Of a stretch of DNA of 64,000 bases, positions 38,045-46,409 are shown piece by piece. How positions within the stretch are numbered: the stretch's first letter is position 1; every line of letters begins with the position of its first letter. This DNA comes from JAAUTT01 sp963846585 (GTDB taxonomy: Bacteria > Bacteroidota > Bacteroidia > Bacteroidales > JAAUTT01), in the NCBI GenBank assembly GCA_963846585.1, contig CAWJWO010000007.1, forward strand, positions 434,001 to 498,000. The letters run 5' to 3'. Below the pieces are notes generated by a model, which was not told the origin of the DNA, did not search any database, and worked only from the letters and a program-made list of their open reading frames with translations. The translations under genes and the position numbers were made by a program.

Positions 38045-38728
38045 TTAGTTAATTAATTTGATACCGATTGGGATAATCAAATATACATCGATATTATTTC
38101 CATTAAGTGTTGCTGGTCTTATTTTTGGCATTGAATTAATTGTTATACAAACTGATTTATCTAATGGTTCATCAAGACCATTAATAATGCTAATATTGTC
38201 AATTTTACCATTTTTATCGATAGTAAATTGAACATTAATTTTACCCTGCAAGTTTTTTTCAAGTGATGATTGCGGAAACATCATATGTTGTCTTATGTAC
38301 ATGCGGTTATCACTACCATCAAATAATTTTGGCATTTCAAACAACCCATCAGGATTATTTATCAATTTTTGTTTTGGATAATCAATTTCCAAAAATCCAT
38401 CAGGAATAAATGCTCCATATCTAAAAACAAAATTATGATTCAAAATATGATTAACTTCTCCATTTTATTTATAATAGGTACTAATTCCATAAGCATGACC
38501 TTTAAGTGAATTTGATTTCCACATTGGTATCTTGGTTTTTACATTGGTAAAAGTCGTAGAAGTAATGCTATCATTTATATGGTATGTAATTTTTAAATAT
38601 TTTCCCTTTTGTTCTGTTGTTTCATTTTTACCATATTTATCTGTATAATATTTCTTAATATTATCACTTTGAGAATAACAAATATTTGTTAAGAATATAA
38701 TCATTAAGAGTAGTAATATTTTTTTCAT
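38045..38728 (-). pseudogene. TonB-C-terminal-domain exported protein, broken by an in-frame stop
   Basis: Two open stretches lie in the same frame: 38465-38728 (87 codons, signal peptide to CYSQ, then GISTYYK) and 38045-38464. They are separated only by a TAA at 38465-38467. Reading through gives ISTYYK-stop-NGEVNHILNHNF, a smooth continuation resembling YwqK/MORN-type repeat text, and the extra codon could be a 3-bp insertion. The C-terminal part is a TonB_C-like domain (LQGKINVQFTIDKNGKIDNI, INSMPKIRPA). Intact relatives are exported TonB-like proteins of Bacteroidota. It is likely a recent nonsense pseudogene or a sequencing error; reinitiation at 38443 is less likely. Confidence 0.7.
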
Positions 38729-38763
38729 AATTTTCTTATATATTTAATTTTAAAATTCAGTTT

Positions 38764-38985
38764 CTATTCTTTCCCTATTAACTGGTTACATTTTAACATA
38801 CCATTTAATTTTGTCAATGTAAAAGCAAATATATACATATCGTTGTATTCTTTTGTATTGTAGCGGTATGAAAATTCATCACAATACCTTGTTAAATGTT
38901 TTGCACTTACATAGTGGTAAATACCAAAGATACCTCTTTTTAAAATGCTCCAAAAATCTTCAATACTGTTAGTATGAAATCCATT
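38764..38985 (-). mobile_element. IS1595-family transposase remnant (C-terminal fragment)
   Basis: About 70 residues beginning GFHTNSIEDFWSILKRGIFG and continuing YHYVSAKHLTRYCDEFSYRYN, the C-terminal part of an ISXO2-like DDE transposase (the catalytic Glu lies in SIEDFW). The N-terminal two thirds are absent, and the fragment's 5' edge runs directly into an inverted AGGGACT-type array at 38983. No terminal inverted repeats were recognised. Dead element. Confidence 0.85.
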
Positions 38986-39058
38986 ACTAACCACTAACCC
39001 CTAGTCCCTAGTCCCTAGTCCCTGGCCCCTAGCCCCCAGTCCCTAGCCCCTAGTCCCT
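38983..39058. repeat. CCCTAGT/CCCTAGC heptamer array overlapping the osmC end
   Basis: About ten units, reverse complement of the family at 37482. The last units encode the final Arg-Asp and TAG stop of the OsmC gene on the minus strand. The other side truncates the IS1595 remnant. Confidence 0.88.
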
Positions 39059-39466
39059 AATAACGATTTCATGGCTTAACTCCATCGCATCTTTCAGATT
39101 CGCATAAACACCGCAATACTTATCGATTGATAAATTTATTGCCTTTTTAACTTTTTCAAAATCAATATTTTTACCTTTAAATTCATAAATAATTTTCATT
39201 TTTAAAAATTTTTGAGGGTGATCTTCTTTTGTTTCGCCTTCAATTTTTAAATCAAATGTTTCGACGTCAACTTTCATCTTTTTTAATAATGAAATAACAT
39301 CCATTCCGGTACAACCTGCCAAGGCAACCATAAGCAGCGCTTTTGGCCTTGGCCCCTGATTTTGTCCTCCAACTGATTCCCCGGCATCAAGAATTAAATT
39401 ATGCCCATTGACCGAGGTGCTGAATTTCATATTATTTTCCCACTTTACAGCAATATTGTTCTTCAT
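39050..39466 (-). CDS. OsmC/Ohr family protein
   Basis: A 138-residue peroxiredoxin-like protein. The two redox cysteines are present: GCTGMDVISLLKKM (first Cys near residue 52) and DKYCGVY (second near 116). The OsmC phrase GPRPKALLMVALAGC is also clear. Such proteins reduce organic hydroperoxides through a thiol cycle, and this subclass (short, no Ohr signature) is common in anaerobic Bacteroidota. Its last two residues and stop codon come from a heptamer array. Confidence 0.88.
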   Translation of the reverse strand: MKNNIAVKWENNMKFSTSVNGHNLILDAGESVGGQNQGPRPKALLMVALAGCTGMDVISLLKKMKVDVETFDLKIEGETKEDHPQKFLKMKIIYEFKGKNIDFEKVKKAINLSIDKYCGVYANLKDAMELSHEIVIRD

Positions 39467-39509
39467 AATTTAGGTTATTAGGTATAAGGCTTTATCAGGT
39501 TATAGTTTC

Positions 39510-39654
39510 AGGTAGCAGGTAGCACGTGATTTAAGATTTAAGATTTGTGATTAGTGATTTAAGATTTAAATAGTTTTACTAAATTAATAAATTCCAAAAT
39601 CTTAAATCTTAAATCTCAAATCTAGAATCCAGAATCCAGAATCTCAAATCTATT
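39510..39654. repeat. Inverted pair of AATCTTA-type arrays, gap osmC-ruvB
   Basis: ATTTAAG/ATTTGTG units (about 39526-39570) face AAATCTT, AAATCTC and GAATCCA units (about 39596-39654) across an AT spacer. Preceding CAGGTAG units (about 39510) and following CTTCTTTT-type words complete the 255-bp gap. No promoter seen. Confidence 0.78.
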
Positions 39655-39721
39655 TTTCTGTGCTCAGTTCTCAGTCTTCTTTTATCTGCCGACTGTTTTC
39701 TGATCTCTGTCTTCTTTTCTT

Positions 39722-40750
39722 CTAAAACAACAGGTTTTCCTTATCTATATATACAAACCCCAGGTTTCGGTAACTTAATTCTGTGGCTTCTCTTCCACGA
39801 GGTGTTCTTTTAATATAACCTTCCATAATTAAAAAAGGTTCATAAACTTCTTCAATTGTACCAGGATCTTCGCCAATTGCAGTAGAAATTGTTGATAACC
39901 CGACAGGGCCCCCCTTAAACTTTTCAATTATTGTTCTTATTATCCTATGGTCCATTTCATCCAAACCATTTTTATCGATATTTAAGGCATTTAAAGCGTA
40001 CTGTGCAATTTTTTTATCTATGCTCCCATTTCCCATCACCTGGGCAAAATCCCTCACCCTTCTGATTAAAGCATTACAAATCCTGGGTGTCCCCCTGCTT
40101 CTTGATGCAATTTCGTGCGTTGCGTCCTTATCAATTTCAATTTTCAAAATTCTTGCTGAACGTTCAACAATTTTTTTAAGGATATCAAGATCGTAGTATT
40201 CGAGGTGACAATTTATTCCAAACCTGGAACGCAGCGGGCTTGTTAACAAGCCTGACCGTGTAGTGGCCCCTATTAAAGTAAATTTGTTTAATTTTAACTG
40301 AACTGATCTGGCATTTGGGCCCTTATCAAGCATTATATCGATAATATAATCTTCCATTGCAGAATAAAGGTATTCTTCAACTACAGGACTCAACCTATGA
40401 ATTTCGTCTATAAATAATACGTCATTTGTATCAAGATTTGTAAGGATGCCCGCTAAATCGCCAGGTTTATCCAAAACAGGCCCTGAAGTTACTTTAATTT
40501 TAACTCCCAATTCATTAGCAATAATATTTGAAAGAGTAGTTTTTCCTAAACCAGGAGGGCCGTGCAATAAAACATGATCTAAGGATTCATTCCTCTGCTT
40601 AGTTGCCTCAACGAAAACCTTTAAATTATCGACTATTTTTTTTTGACCTGCAAAATCATTGAAACCTACCGGACGAATAGAATATTCAAACTCCTTTTCT
40701 GAATTTGAATTTTTCTCTTTAAAAAAATCGAAATCTTCCTTATTTTCCAT
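39722..40750 (-). CDS. ruvB: Holliday junction branch-migration ATPase RuvB
   Basis: A 342-residue AAA+ helicase motor that drives RuvA-bound Holliday junctions. Walker A is GPPGLGKTT, Walker B is LFIDEIHRL, sensor 1 is IGATTR, and the Arg finger is SPLRSRFG. The C-terminal winged-helix domain reads GLSTISTAIGEDPGTIEEVYEP. Complete. It is 9 bp after nadA in the same direction, so probably co-transcribed. ruvA and ruvC are not in the window. Confidence 0.97.
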   Translation of the reverse strand: MENKEDFDFFKEKNSNSEKEFEYSIRPVGFNDFAGQKKIVDNLKVFVEATKQRNESLDHVLLHGPPGLGKTTLSNIIANELGVKIKVTSGPVLDKPGDLAGILTNLDTNDVLFIDEIHRLSPVVEEYLYSAMEDYIIDIMLDKGPNARSVQLKLNKFTLIGATTRSGLLTSPLRSRFGINCHLEYYDLDILKKIVERSARILKIEIDKDATHEIASRSRGTPRICNALIRRVRDFAQVMGNGSIDKKIAQYALNALNIDKNGLDEMDHRIIRTIIEKFKGGPVGLSTISTAIGEDPGTIEEVYEPFLIMEGYIKRTPRGREATELSYRNLGFVYIDKENLLF

Positions 40751-40759
40751 TAAACTATT

Positions 40760-41743
40760 TTAAAAACCTAATTTTTCAGAAATTTCAAGCATTCTTCTTA
40801 TAGGCCGTTCAGCTTTAATTCTAACAGATTCGTCCAATAAAACTTCAAATTTATTATTTATTAAACTATTATTTATCTTTTCCAAAGTAATTAGTTTCAT
40901 AAACTGGCAATCGTTACATGCACAGGTTGAATCGTTAGGTGGTGCAGGAATAAATTTTTTTTCAGGTTTGCTTTTATTCATCTGGTGAATAATGCCTGAT
41001 TCGGTACAAACTATATAAGTTTGAGCTATATCATCATGAATGAAATTTAATAAGGAAGATGTAGATCCAATAAAATCGGATATTAATAATACAGGTTTAG
41101 TACATTCCGGATGTGAAATAATTTTAGCACCGGGATTATTCTTTTTCAGATTTAAAATTTTTTCTAGTGAAAATCTTTCATGAACATGACAAGCCCCATT
41201 CCATATCAACATTTCTCTTCCCGTAATACTTTTAATATAATCCCCTAAATTTTTATCAGGAGCGAAAATAATTTTTTCATCAACCGGTAAAGATTCAACA
41301 ATTCCCAAAGCATTTGAAGAAGTACAAATAATGTCAGTCATTGCTTTTATTTCAGCTGTTGTATTGACATAAGATATTACAGTATGGCCGGGATTGCTTT
41401 CAATAAAGGCTTTAAACGCAACCGGATCACATGAATCAGCAAGTGAACATCCTGCCAAAGGATCAGGAATAAGTACTGTTTTTTCAGGAGAAAGAATTTT
41501 AGCAGTTTCAGCCATAAAATTAACACCAGCAAAAACAATTACATCAGCAGAAGTTTTTGCTGCCTTTTGTGACAATTGTAAACTATCGCCAACAAAATCA
41601 GCAATATCCTGAATTTCTGATTCCTGATAATAATGAGCAAGAATAATTGCGTTGCGTTTCTTTCTTAAGCTTTGTATTTCCTTTATCAGCTTTTCTTTTC
41701 CGATATTAATTATATTATTTTTATCTTTAATTAAATCAATCAT
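40760..41743 (-). CDS. nadA: Quinolinate synthase
   Basis: A 327-residue 4Fe-4S enzyme that condenses iminoaspartate with dihydroxyacetone phosphate to quinolinate in NAD biosynthesis. HYYQESEIQDIADFVGDSL is the N-terminal signature. Cluster cysteines are seen in DPLAGCSLAD, WNGACHVHERF and CACNDC. Complete. nadB and nadC are not adjacent. It probably begins the nadA-ruvB unit. Confidence 0.96.
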   Translation of the reverse strand: MIDLIKDKNNIINIGKEKLIKEIQSLRKKRNAIILAHYYQESEIQDIADFVGDSLQLSQKAAKTSADVIVFAGVNFMAETAKILSPEKTVLIPDPLAGCSLADSCDPVAFKAFIESNPGHTVISYVNTTAEIKAMTDIICTSSNALGIVESLPVDEKIIFAPDKNLGDYIKSITGREMLIWNGACHVHERFSLEKILNLKKNNPGAKIISHPECTKPVLLISDFIGSTSSLLNFIHDDIAQTYIVCTESGIIHQMNKSKPEKKFIPAPPNDSTCACNDCQFMKLITLEKINNSLINNKFEVLLDESVRIKAERPIRRMLEISEKLGF

Positions 41744-42111
41744 TTTAACATAATATTATTAATTATTTATTTTAAATATAATATATGATAATAATAATGT
41801 CCTGTTAATAGTGTTAGCAAAAAAACAGAGAATAGCTTGTTAAAATACTAATTAAAAAAATGGTAACAAGGTATTAACTCTCAGTAATAGTAAAAACCTT
41901 TTAATTTCATATAATTATAAAAGATATTAACAGATGTTAAGAGATGTGAAATCTGAAAAATAAAATTCATTATCATTGTTTTTTAAGTTAAAAATTGGTT
42001 GAAAAATACATTTTAAATAACAACTGAAATTTTTGTTAGTTTAGGTTTAAATTTTATACATACATCAAAACATAAAAAGCAATAATTTTTATATATATTT
42101 TTTATTAGATA
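41744..42111. other. Divergent intergenic region nadA / mtgA, 368 bp
   Basis: Very AT-rich and free of the heptamer arrays seen elsewhere. There is a weak local direct repeat (AACAGATGTTAAGAGATGTG near 41929). It should contain the promoters for nadA and mtgA, but no confident -33/-7 pair was found. Confidence 0.4.
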
Positions 42112-42891
42112 ATGAACGATATATTAACAATTAAAGTATTTTTGAAAAGGTTAATTAGTGTCGTTAATAGTATGAATATTAATATTTTATTAATAAAACT
42201 TTGGCGATACCTGTATTTTAGCCTAATCCTGTTTGTGCTTTTTTCGGTATCAGGGGTAATTACTTACAGGTTTATTCCTGTACCTTTTACTCCACTTATG
42301 TTTGAAAGGTTTTTTGAGAAAGCGGGAAAATCACAAAATATAAATATAAAACAAAAGTGGGTACCATTGAAGAAAATGTCTCCAAATATAATAATTGCGA
42401 CGATAGCTGCAGAGGATAATAATTTTGTTTATCATTTTGGGATTGATTTTAAAGCCATTCATGAAGCATATAAATTTAATAAACAAGGCCGTAAAATAAG
42501 GGGGGCAAGTACTATATCCCAACAAACCAGTAAAAACGTATTCCTGTGGTTAGGAAGAAATTATCTAAGAAAAGGGTTAGAATTTTATTATACGATATTA
42601 ATTGAAATTTTTTGGGGTAAAGAAAGGATTATGGAAGTGTACCTGAATTCAATTGAAATGGGAGATGGCATATATGGAATTGAAGCTGCTTCGGAAACAT
42701 ATTTTCATAAGCATGCCATGCAATTAAACAGGGGAGAAGCCGCTTTAATTGCTGCAACATTTCCTGATCCGCGAAACAGAAACCCTGCATATCCTAATAA
42801 ATATCTCATTCACAGGAAACAGGTCATTTTATCTATAATGGATAATATTGGGACGGCGGAGTTCGTAAGAAAGACGGAAAATAAAAGATGA
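42112..42891 (+). CDS. mtgA: Monofunctional biosynthetic peptidoglycan transglycosylase
   Basis: A 259-residue inner-membrane enzyme with a single GT51 domain. A transmembrane helix is at about 34-55. The catalytic region is TIAAEDNNFVYHFGIDFKAI (first Glu) and GASTISQQTSKNVFL, with the second Glu region at RIMEVYLNSIEMG. There is no transpeptidase domain, so it only polymerises lipid II glycan. The start at 42112 leaves a long N-tail; ATG at 42172 (MNINIL) is an alternative. The last residues (RKTENKR) and the stop come from the start of a GATGAAA/CAGAAAA array. Confidence 0.93.
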   Translation: MNDILTIKVFLKRLISVVNSMNINILLIKLWRYLYFSLILFVLFSVSGVITYRFIPVPFTPLMFERFFEKAGKSQNINIKQKWVPLKKMSPNIIIATIAAEDNNFVYHFGIDFKAIHEAYKFNKQGRKIRGASTISQQTSKNVFLWLGRNYLRKGLEFYYTILIEIFWGKERIMEVYLNSIEMGDGIYGIEAASETYFHKHAMQLNRGEAALIAATFPDPRNRNPAYPNKYLIHRKQVILSIMDNIGTAEFVRKTENKR

Positions 42892-43060
42892 AAGGTAAAA
42901 GAAGGCAGAAAACAGAGGACAGAAAACAGAAAACAGAGGACAGAAAACAGAAGACAGAAAAACAGATTAAAATTTGAGATTATAAACCTTATAAACGAAT
43001 AAACTTTTACTAAACTAACAACCAGCAACTAACAACCAGCAACTAACAACTAACAACAAG
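42891..43060. repeat. CAGAGGA/CAGAAAA and AACAACT heptamer arrays
   Basis: GATGAAA then eight or so CAGAAAA/CAGAGGA units (42891-42962), an AT spacer with ATAAAC words, then AACAACT/AACAACC/AGCAACT units (about 43016-43057) up to the sigma-factor start. Confidence 0.82.
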
Positions 43061-43064
43061 TATT

Positions 43065-43637
43065 TTGGACGACAGCGAACTTATAAAGCGATTGTGTAAA
43101 AGGGATGAAGGGGCATTCAGAGAGATAGTTGAAAAATATAAATCTCTGGTATACAATGCTTGTTATCATATTCTTCAGAATAGTATTGATTCGGAGGACA
43201 TTTCACAGGAAGTATTTATAGAAGTGTTTGAGTCAATAGATAAATTCAGAAACGAATCGAAGCTATCAACCTGGTTATACCGAATATCAATTAATAAATC
43301 GCTGAACCATAACCGTAAGCAAAAGTGGAAATCAGGCATTAAAAGTATTGATATTTTATCTGGAAATAATAATAAACTAATTGAAATAGAAGATAAAAAT
43401 GTCGGGAATTCCCCTTTCAGTATTGAATATAAAGAAAGGAACCAGGTGTTGCAAAATGCCTTAAACAGTCTTGCTGAAAATCAACGCATAGCCTTTACTT
43501 TAAGTAAATTTGAGGAACTATCGTACCAGCAAATTTCAGAAATTATGAATTTATCTTTATCCTCTGTTGAATCGTTAATTCACCGCGCAAAATTAAATCT
43601 GCAAAAAAAATTGGTTAATTACTATAAAAGAGAATAA
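43065..43637 (+). CDS. ECF-family RNA polymerase sigma factor
   Basis: A 190-residue sigma-70 family protein with region 2 (LVYNACYHILQNSIDSEDISQEVFIEV and FRNESKLSTWLYRI) and region 4 (NALNSLAENQRIAFTLSKFEELSYQQISEIM ... SVESLIHRAK; motifs abbreviated here). Regions 1 and 3 are absent, so it is of the extracytoplasmic-function type. The start is TTG at 43065, right after a heptamer array. The next genes encode a zinc-finger anti-sigma factor and a Spy-like membrane protein, so it probably drives an envelope-stress regulon including itself. Confidence 0.93.
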   Translation: MDDSELIKRLCKRDEGAFREIVEKYKSLVYNACYHILQNSIDSEDISQEVFIEVFESIDKFRNESKLSTWLYRISINKSLNHNRKQKWKSGIKSIDILSGNNNKLIEIEDKNVGNSPFSIEYKERNQVLQNALNSLAENQRIAFTLSKFEELSYQQISEIMNLSLSSVESLIHRAKLNLQKKLVNYYKRE

Positions 43638-43742
43638 AGAATAGCAAGTTTTCTTAATTTTAAGTGTCAAAGCAAAGATAAGGTTAATGGAAGGTAAAGA
43701 TGAATTACTTTATGTATTTAGAATTGGAATTTTATATATAGC

Positions 43743-44201
43743 ATGATGAATTGTAAAATGTTTGAAAACAATATGATTGGATTTATTGAAGGCCAACTTC
43801 CTGTAAATCTTAAATCAGCCATGGATGAACACCTGGTTAGATGCGAACATTGTGCATATACCCTTGAAAATGTTAAGGCTACATACACCATTTATAGAAC
43901 CTCAGGAATTCCGCCACTCAATCTTTATTTTTATACACGGTTAGAGCAAAAACTAAAACGGAAAACAAGCAATAATTCTTACATTTTTAGTTTTATAAAT
44001 GGACCATGGCAAAGTATTGCAGCAAGCATATTAATAGCATCAGGAATATTTATAGGGGTATATATTGGGAAATATTTTGAAATACCGGAAAAAAGTGCGA
44101 ATACAATAAATGAAAATGATGTATTAAATATTTATGCTACTGAATATTACATGGGAAATACAAGTGATGAAAGTGTTGATAATTTTTTAATTAATCAATA
44201 A
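43743..44201 (+). CDS. Anti-sigma factor with zf-HC2 domain
   Basis: A 152-residue single-pass membrane protein. The N-terminal zinc anti-sigma domain has the HxxxCxxC core (DEHLVRCEHCAYTLENV, H about 31, C35, C38) plus an earlier Cys at residue 4. A transmembrane helix is at about 92-112 (SILIASGIFIGVYIG) with a short periplasmic tail. It should hold the upstream sigma factor at the membrane until stress. Two adjacent ATGs (43743, 43746) are possible starts. 105 bp after the sigma gene and 4 bp before the Spy-like gene. Confidence 0.9.
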   Translation: MMNCKMFENNMIGFIEGQLPVNLKSAMDEHLVRCEHCAYTLENVKATYTIYRTSGIPPLNLYFYTRLEQKLKRKTSNNSYIFSFINGPWQSIAASILIASGIFIGVYIGKYFEIPEKSANTINENDVLNIYATEYYMGNTSDESVDNFLINQ

Positions 44202-44205
44202 TCAG

Positions 44206-44700
44206 ATGAATTACTTTTCTAAATACAGGTATGCCATATGGACAATTATTGTTCTGGCCGTTATCATAGTAACTGCAATTATTGCCAGTGTGATATTGAA
44301 TTATAGCCATAAAACTTCAATGGGAAAGCAAGGCCATTTTCACGACATGAGAAAAATGCTGCATGTGGAACTAAAATTATCACCTGATCAGGATGCCAAA
44401 ATTGAAATTATACAAAAGGATTTTAAAATTGCAATACATCCAATAATTAAGGAGATTAAAGAAAAGCGTGAAGCAATGACTAAAGAACTTTCAGTTAGTA
44501 ACCCTGATACCTCCGTTTTATATAGACTATCTGCAGATATAGGTAATTTGCATAACCAGTTAAAACATGAAGCACTTAAACACCTTTTACAGATAAGGGC
44601 GATTTGCGATACCAGTCAAATTGAAAAGCTGAATATTATTACCATGAAACTGCTGGAAACAGAAAATCTCCCGGGCGGAGAGAAGAAAGATAAAAGATGA
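44206..44700 (+). CDS. Membrane-anchored Spy/CpxP-like periplasmic sensor
   Basis: A 164-residue protein with one transmembrane helix (about 12-34) and a periplasmic helical domain. Its wording is like heavy-metal sensor/Spy/CpxP proteins: HDMRKMLHVELKLSPDQDAKIEII. With the sigma and anti-sigma genes just upstream (4-bp gap) it likely serves as the sensory third member of this module. Its C-terminus (KKDKR, TGA) runs into GATGAAA heptamers. The ligand is unknown. Confidence 0.78.
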   Translation: MNYFSKYRYAIWTIIVLAVIIVTAIIASVILNYSHKTSMGKQGHFHDMRKMLHVELKLSPDQDAKIEIIQKDFKIAIHPIIKEIKEKREAMTKELSVSNPDTSVLYRLSADIGNLHNQLKHEALKHLLQIRAICDTSQIEKLNIITMKLLETENLPGGEKKDKR

Positions 44701-44845
44701 AAGATAAAAGATAAAAGAGGACATGAGACGTGGGACGTGAAAATGGGACGTGGGACGTGGGACGTGAAAAATTCTTACAGAATAAAATTTTCTTAATCAC
44801 TTAATCACTTAATCACTTAATCACCTCATCACTTAATCACTTACG
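44688..44845. repeat. Composite of GATAAAA, GGGACGT and TTAATCAC arrays
   Basis: Three families in a row fill the gap between convergent genes: AAGATAAAAGATGAAAG units (44688-44718), GGGACGT units (44719-44770) and six TTAATCAC octamers (44793-44845), ending with ACGACTTACTACT next to the msrA stop. Confidence 0.85.
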
Positions 44846-44853
44846 ACTTACTA

Positions 44854-45453
44854 CTAATTAATGGATTTAATGGTTTTCAGTTTATCCTTGTAAACTAATC
44901 TGAATTTATCAAGTTTAGGCTGAATAATATACAGACAATAAGGTTTGTGATTGTTTTTATGAAAATAATCCTGATGATATTCTTCAGCCTTAAAAAAATT
45001 TGTGAATTTAATAATATCGGTTACTATTGGTTTGGGATAAAATCCTGAATCGTTAAGCATTTGTTTATATTCATCAGCAGAATATTTTTGTTTTTGATTG
45101 TGATACAATATTATAGAACGGTATTGACGCCCAACATCTACTCCCTGACTGTCAATGGAAGTAGGGTCGTGTATTATCCAGAATATCTCCAATAGCTCAT
45201 CAAAAGAAACTATTTTGGCATCAAAATCAATCATACAAACCTCAGCGTGACCCGATTCCCCTGAGCTTACATTTGAGTAGGCAGGGTTATATGTTGTACC
45301 TCCGGCATAACCGGGAACTACGCTGACCACACCTTTTATTTGCTGATATATGGCCTCTATGCACCAAAAACAGCCTGCACCGAAGGTAGTTGTTTCAATG
45401 CCTGATATGATATGATTATTGTAATTTTGTTGTAAATGGAAGTTCATTAGCAA
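44854..45453 (-). CDS. msrA: Peptide-methionine (S)-S-oxide reductase
   Basis: A 199-residue repair enzyme. The active-site motif is FGAGCFWCIEA with nucleophile C28 and a second Cys C31. The substrate-pocket region is PGYAGGTTYNPAYSNVSSGESGHAE and WIIHDPTS (given in parts). There is no fused MsrB domain. No signal peptide, so cytosolic. Start ATG at 45453; 45447 is also possible. It converges with the Spy-like gene and lies next to a second Spy-like gene. Confidence 0.94.
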   Translation of the reverse strand: MLMNFHLQQNYNNHIISGIETTTFGAGCFWCIEAIYQQIKGVVSVVPGYAGGTTYNPAYSNVSSGESGHAEVCMIDFDAKIVSFDELLEIFWIIHDPTSIDSQGVDVGRQYRSIILYHNQKQKYSADEYKQMLNDSGFYPKPIVTDIIKFTNFFKAEEYHQDYFHKNNHKPYCLYIIQPKLDKFRLVYKDKLKTIKSIN

Positions 45454-45465
45454 TAAAATATTTTT

Positions 45466-45533
45466 CTTTTATCTTTCATCTTTCATCTTTCATCTTTCAT
45501 CTCTTTCATCTCTCATCTTCTTTCTTCCCTTAC
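45466..45533. repeat. CTTTCAT heptamer array between msrA and the next gene
   Basis: Four to six near-perfect ATCTTTC/CTTTCAT units and degenerate CTTC words in the divergent gap. The complementary orientation (GATGAAA) occurs after 44690 and at 50520-50575. Confidence 0.8.
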
Positions 45534-45644
45534 AGTAACAATGCAATTATTTAAAAGTTGAAAAAATTTGTTTTACGAGCAAGTTTTCATCCGGATCTTT
45601 GTCTAATTAATAAATCAAATTATTATTTATTAAAAATTATAAAT

Positions 45645-46163
45645 ATGAAACGAATTTCATTTTCAGTTATAACATTAGTTTTTATGATGTTATTAAATAA
45701 TTACAGGGTTTTTGGACAACCAGTTGCCACTGGCCCTGCTGACAATAAAGAATTTCATGACAGGCAGAGTTTACATGCCCGGGAATATTGGATTCCAAAT
45801 CTTACAGAGGATCAAATCGCAAAGATTAAAGAATTAAGGATTGCTAATTTGAAGGAAGTAAAAAATTTACAGAACCAGTTGGGGGAATTAACGGCGAGGG
45901 AACGTACTCTTTCAACTGCTGACAAGGCTGATATTAAGGCAATAGATGCCAATATAGATGAGATATCGAAGGTTAAGGGGAATATTATGAAATCGAGGGC
46001 TCACCTTAAACAGCAAATACGTGCATTACTTACTGAAGAACAAAGGCTGTTCTTTGATTTACACAGTAAAAACCATCACTTTCACAAGGGCAATATGTCA
46101 GGTTCAGAAAAACCGTATGAAGGTGTATGGCATCACGGATCAGGCAATACAGAAGAAAGATAA
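45645..46163 (+). CDS. Exported Spy-like helical protein
   Basis: About 172 residues from the ATG at 45645; an open stretch from 45558 upstream is rejected because the signal peptide (MKRISFSVITLVFMMLLNN to VFGQ) begins here. The mature part is helical, charged and His-rich (PNLTEDQIAKIKELR, LTEEQRLFFDLHSKNHHFH). It resembles periplasmic Spy/CpxP chaperones and heavy-metal sensor proteins with the LTxxQ theme. It may belong to the regulon of the nearby sigma factor. A clear stem-loop terminator follows. The last codons lie in GAAAGAT repeats. Confidence 0.75.
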   Translation: MKRISFSVITLVFMMLLNNYRVFGQPVATGPADNKEFHDRQSLHAREYWIPNLTEDQIAKIKELRIANLKEVKNLQNQLGELTARERTLSTADKADIKAIDANIDEISKVKGNIMKSRAHLKQQIRALLTEEQRLFFDLHSKNHHFHKGNMSGSEKPYEGVWHHGSGNTEER

Positions 46164-46210
46164 AAGGTAAAAGATAAAAGAAGAAAGAGGTCAATGGTTT
46201 GTTTAGGTTT

Positions 46211-46247
46211 CCCGGTTACTAATTTATTTATAGTAGCCGGGTTTTTT
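46211..46247 (+). terminator. Rho-independent terminator
   Basis: Stem CCCGGTTACTA / TAGTAGCCGGG (one G-U pair), 9-base AT loop, followed by a run of six T. It ends the Spy-like gene at 45645-46163. Confidence 0.85.
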
Positions 46248-46409
46248 GTTTCAGTAAGAAAACGCCATAGTTGCTAGGTTAAAAAAAGTTTATAAACTTC
46301 ATAAACACATTTTATTAATTAGGGCATACAATTTGATTAAGTACATTCACATACATTAAAAAATTATAATTAGTTTTACATAGATAAACCTTAACCCAAA
46401 AATTTTATT

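Noticed and set aside
45558..45644. 29-codon extension of the Spy-like gene
   Set aside because: Would bury a well-formed signal peptide behind a polar leader; starts with TTG inside a spacer.
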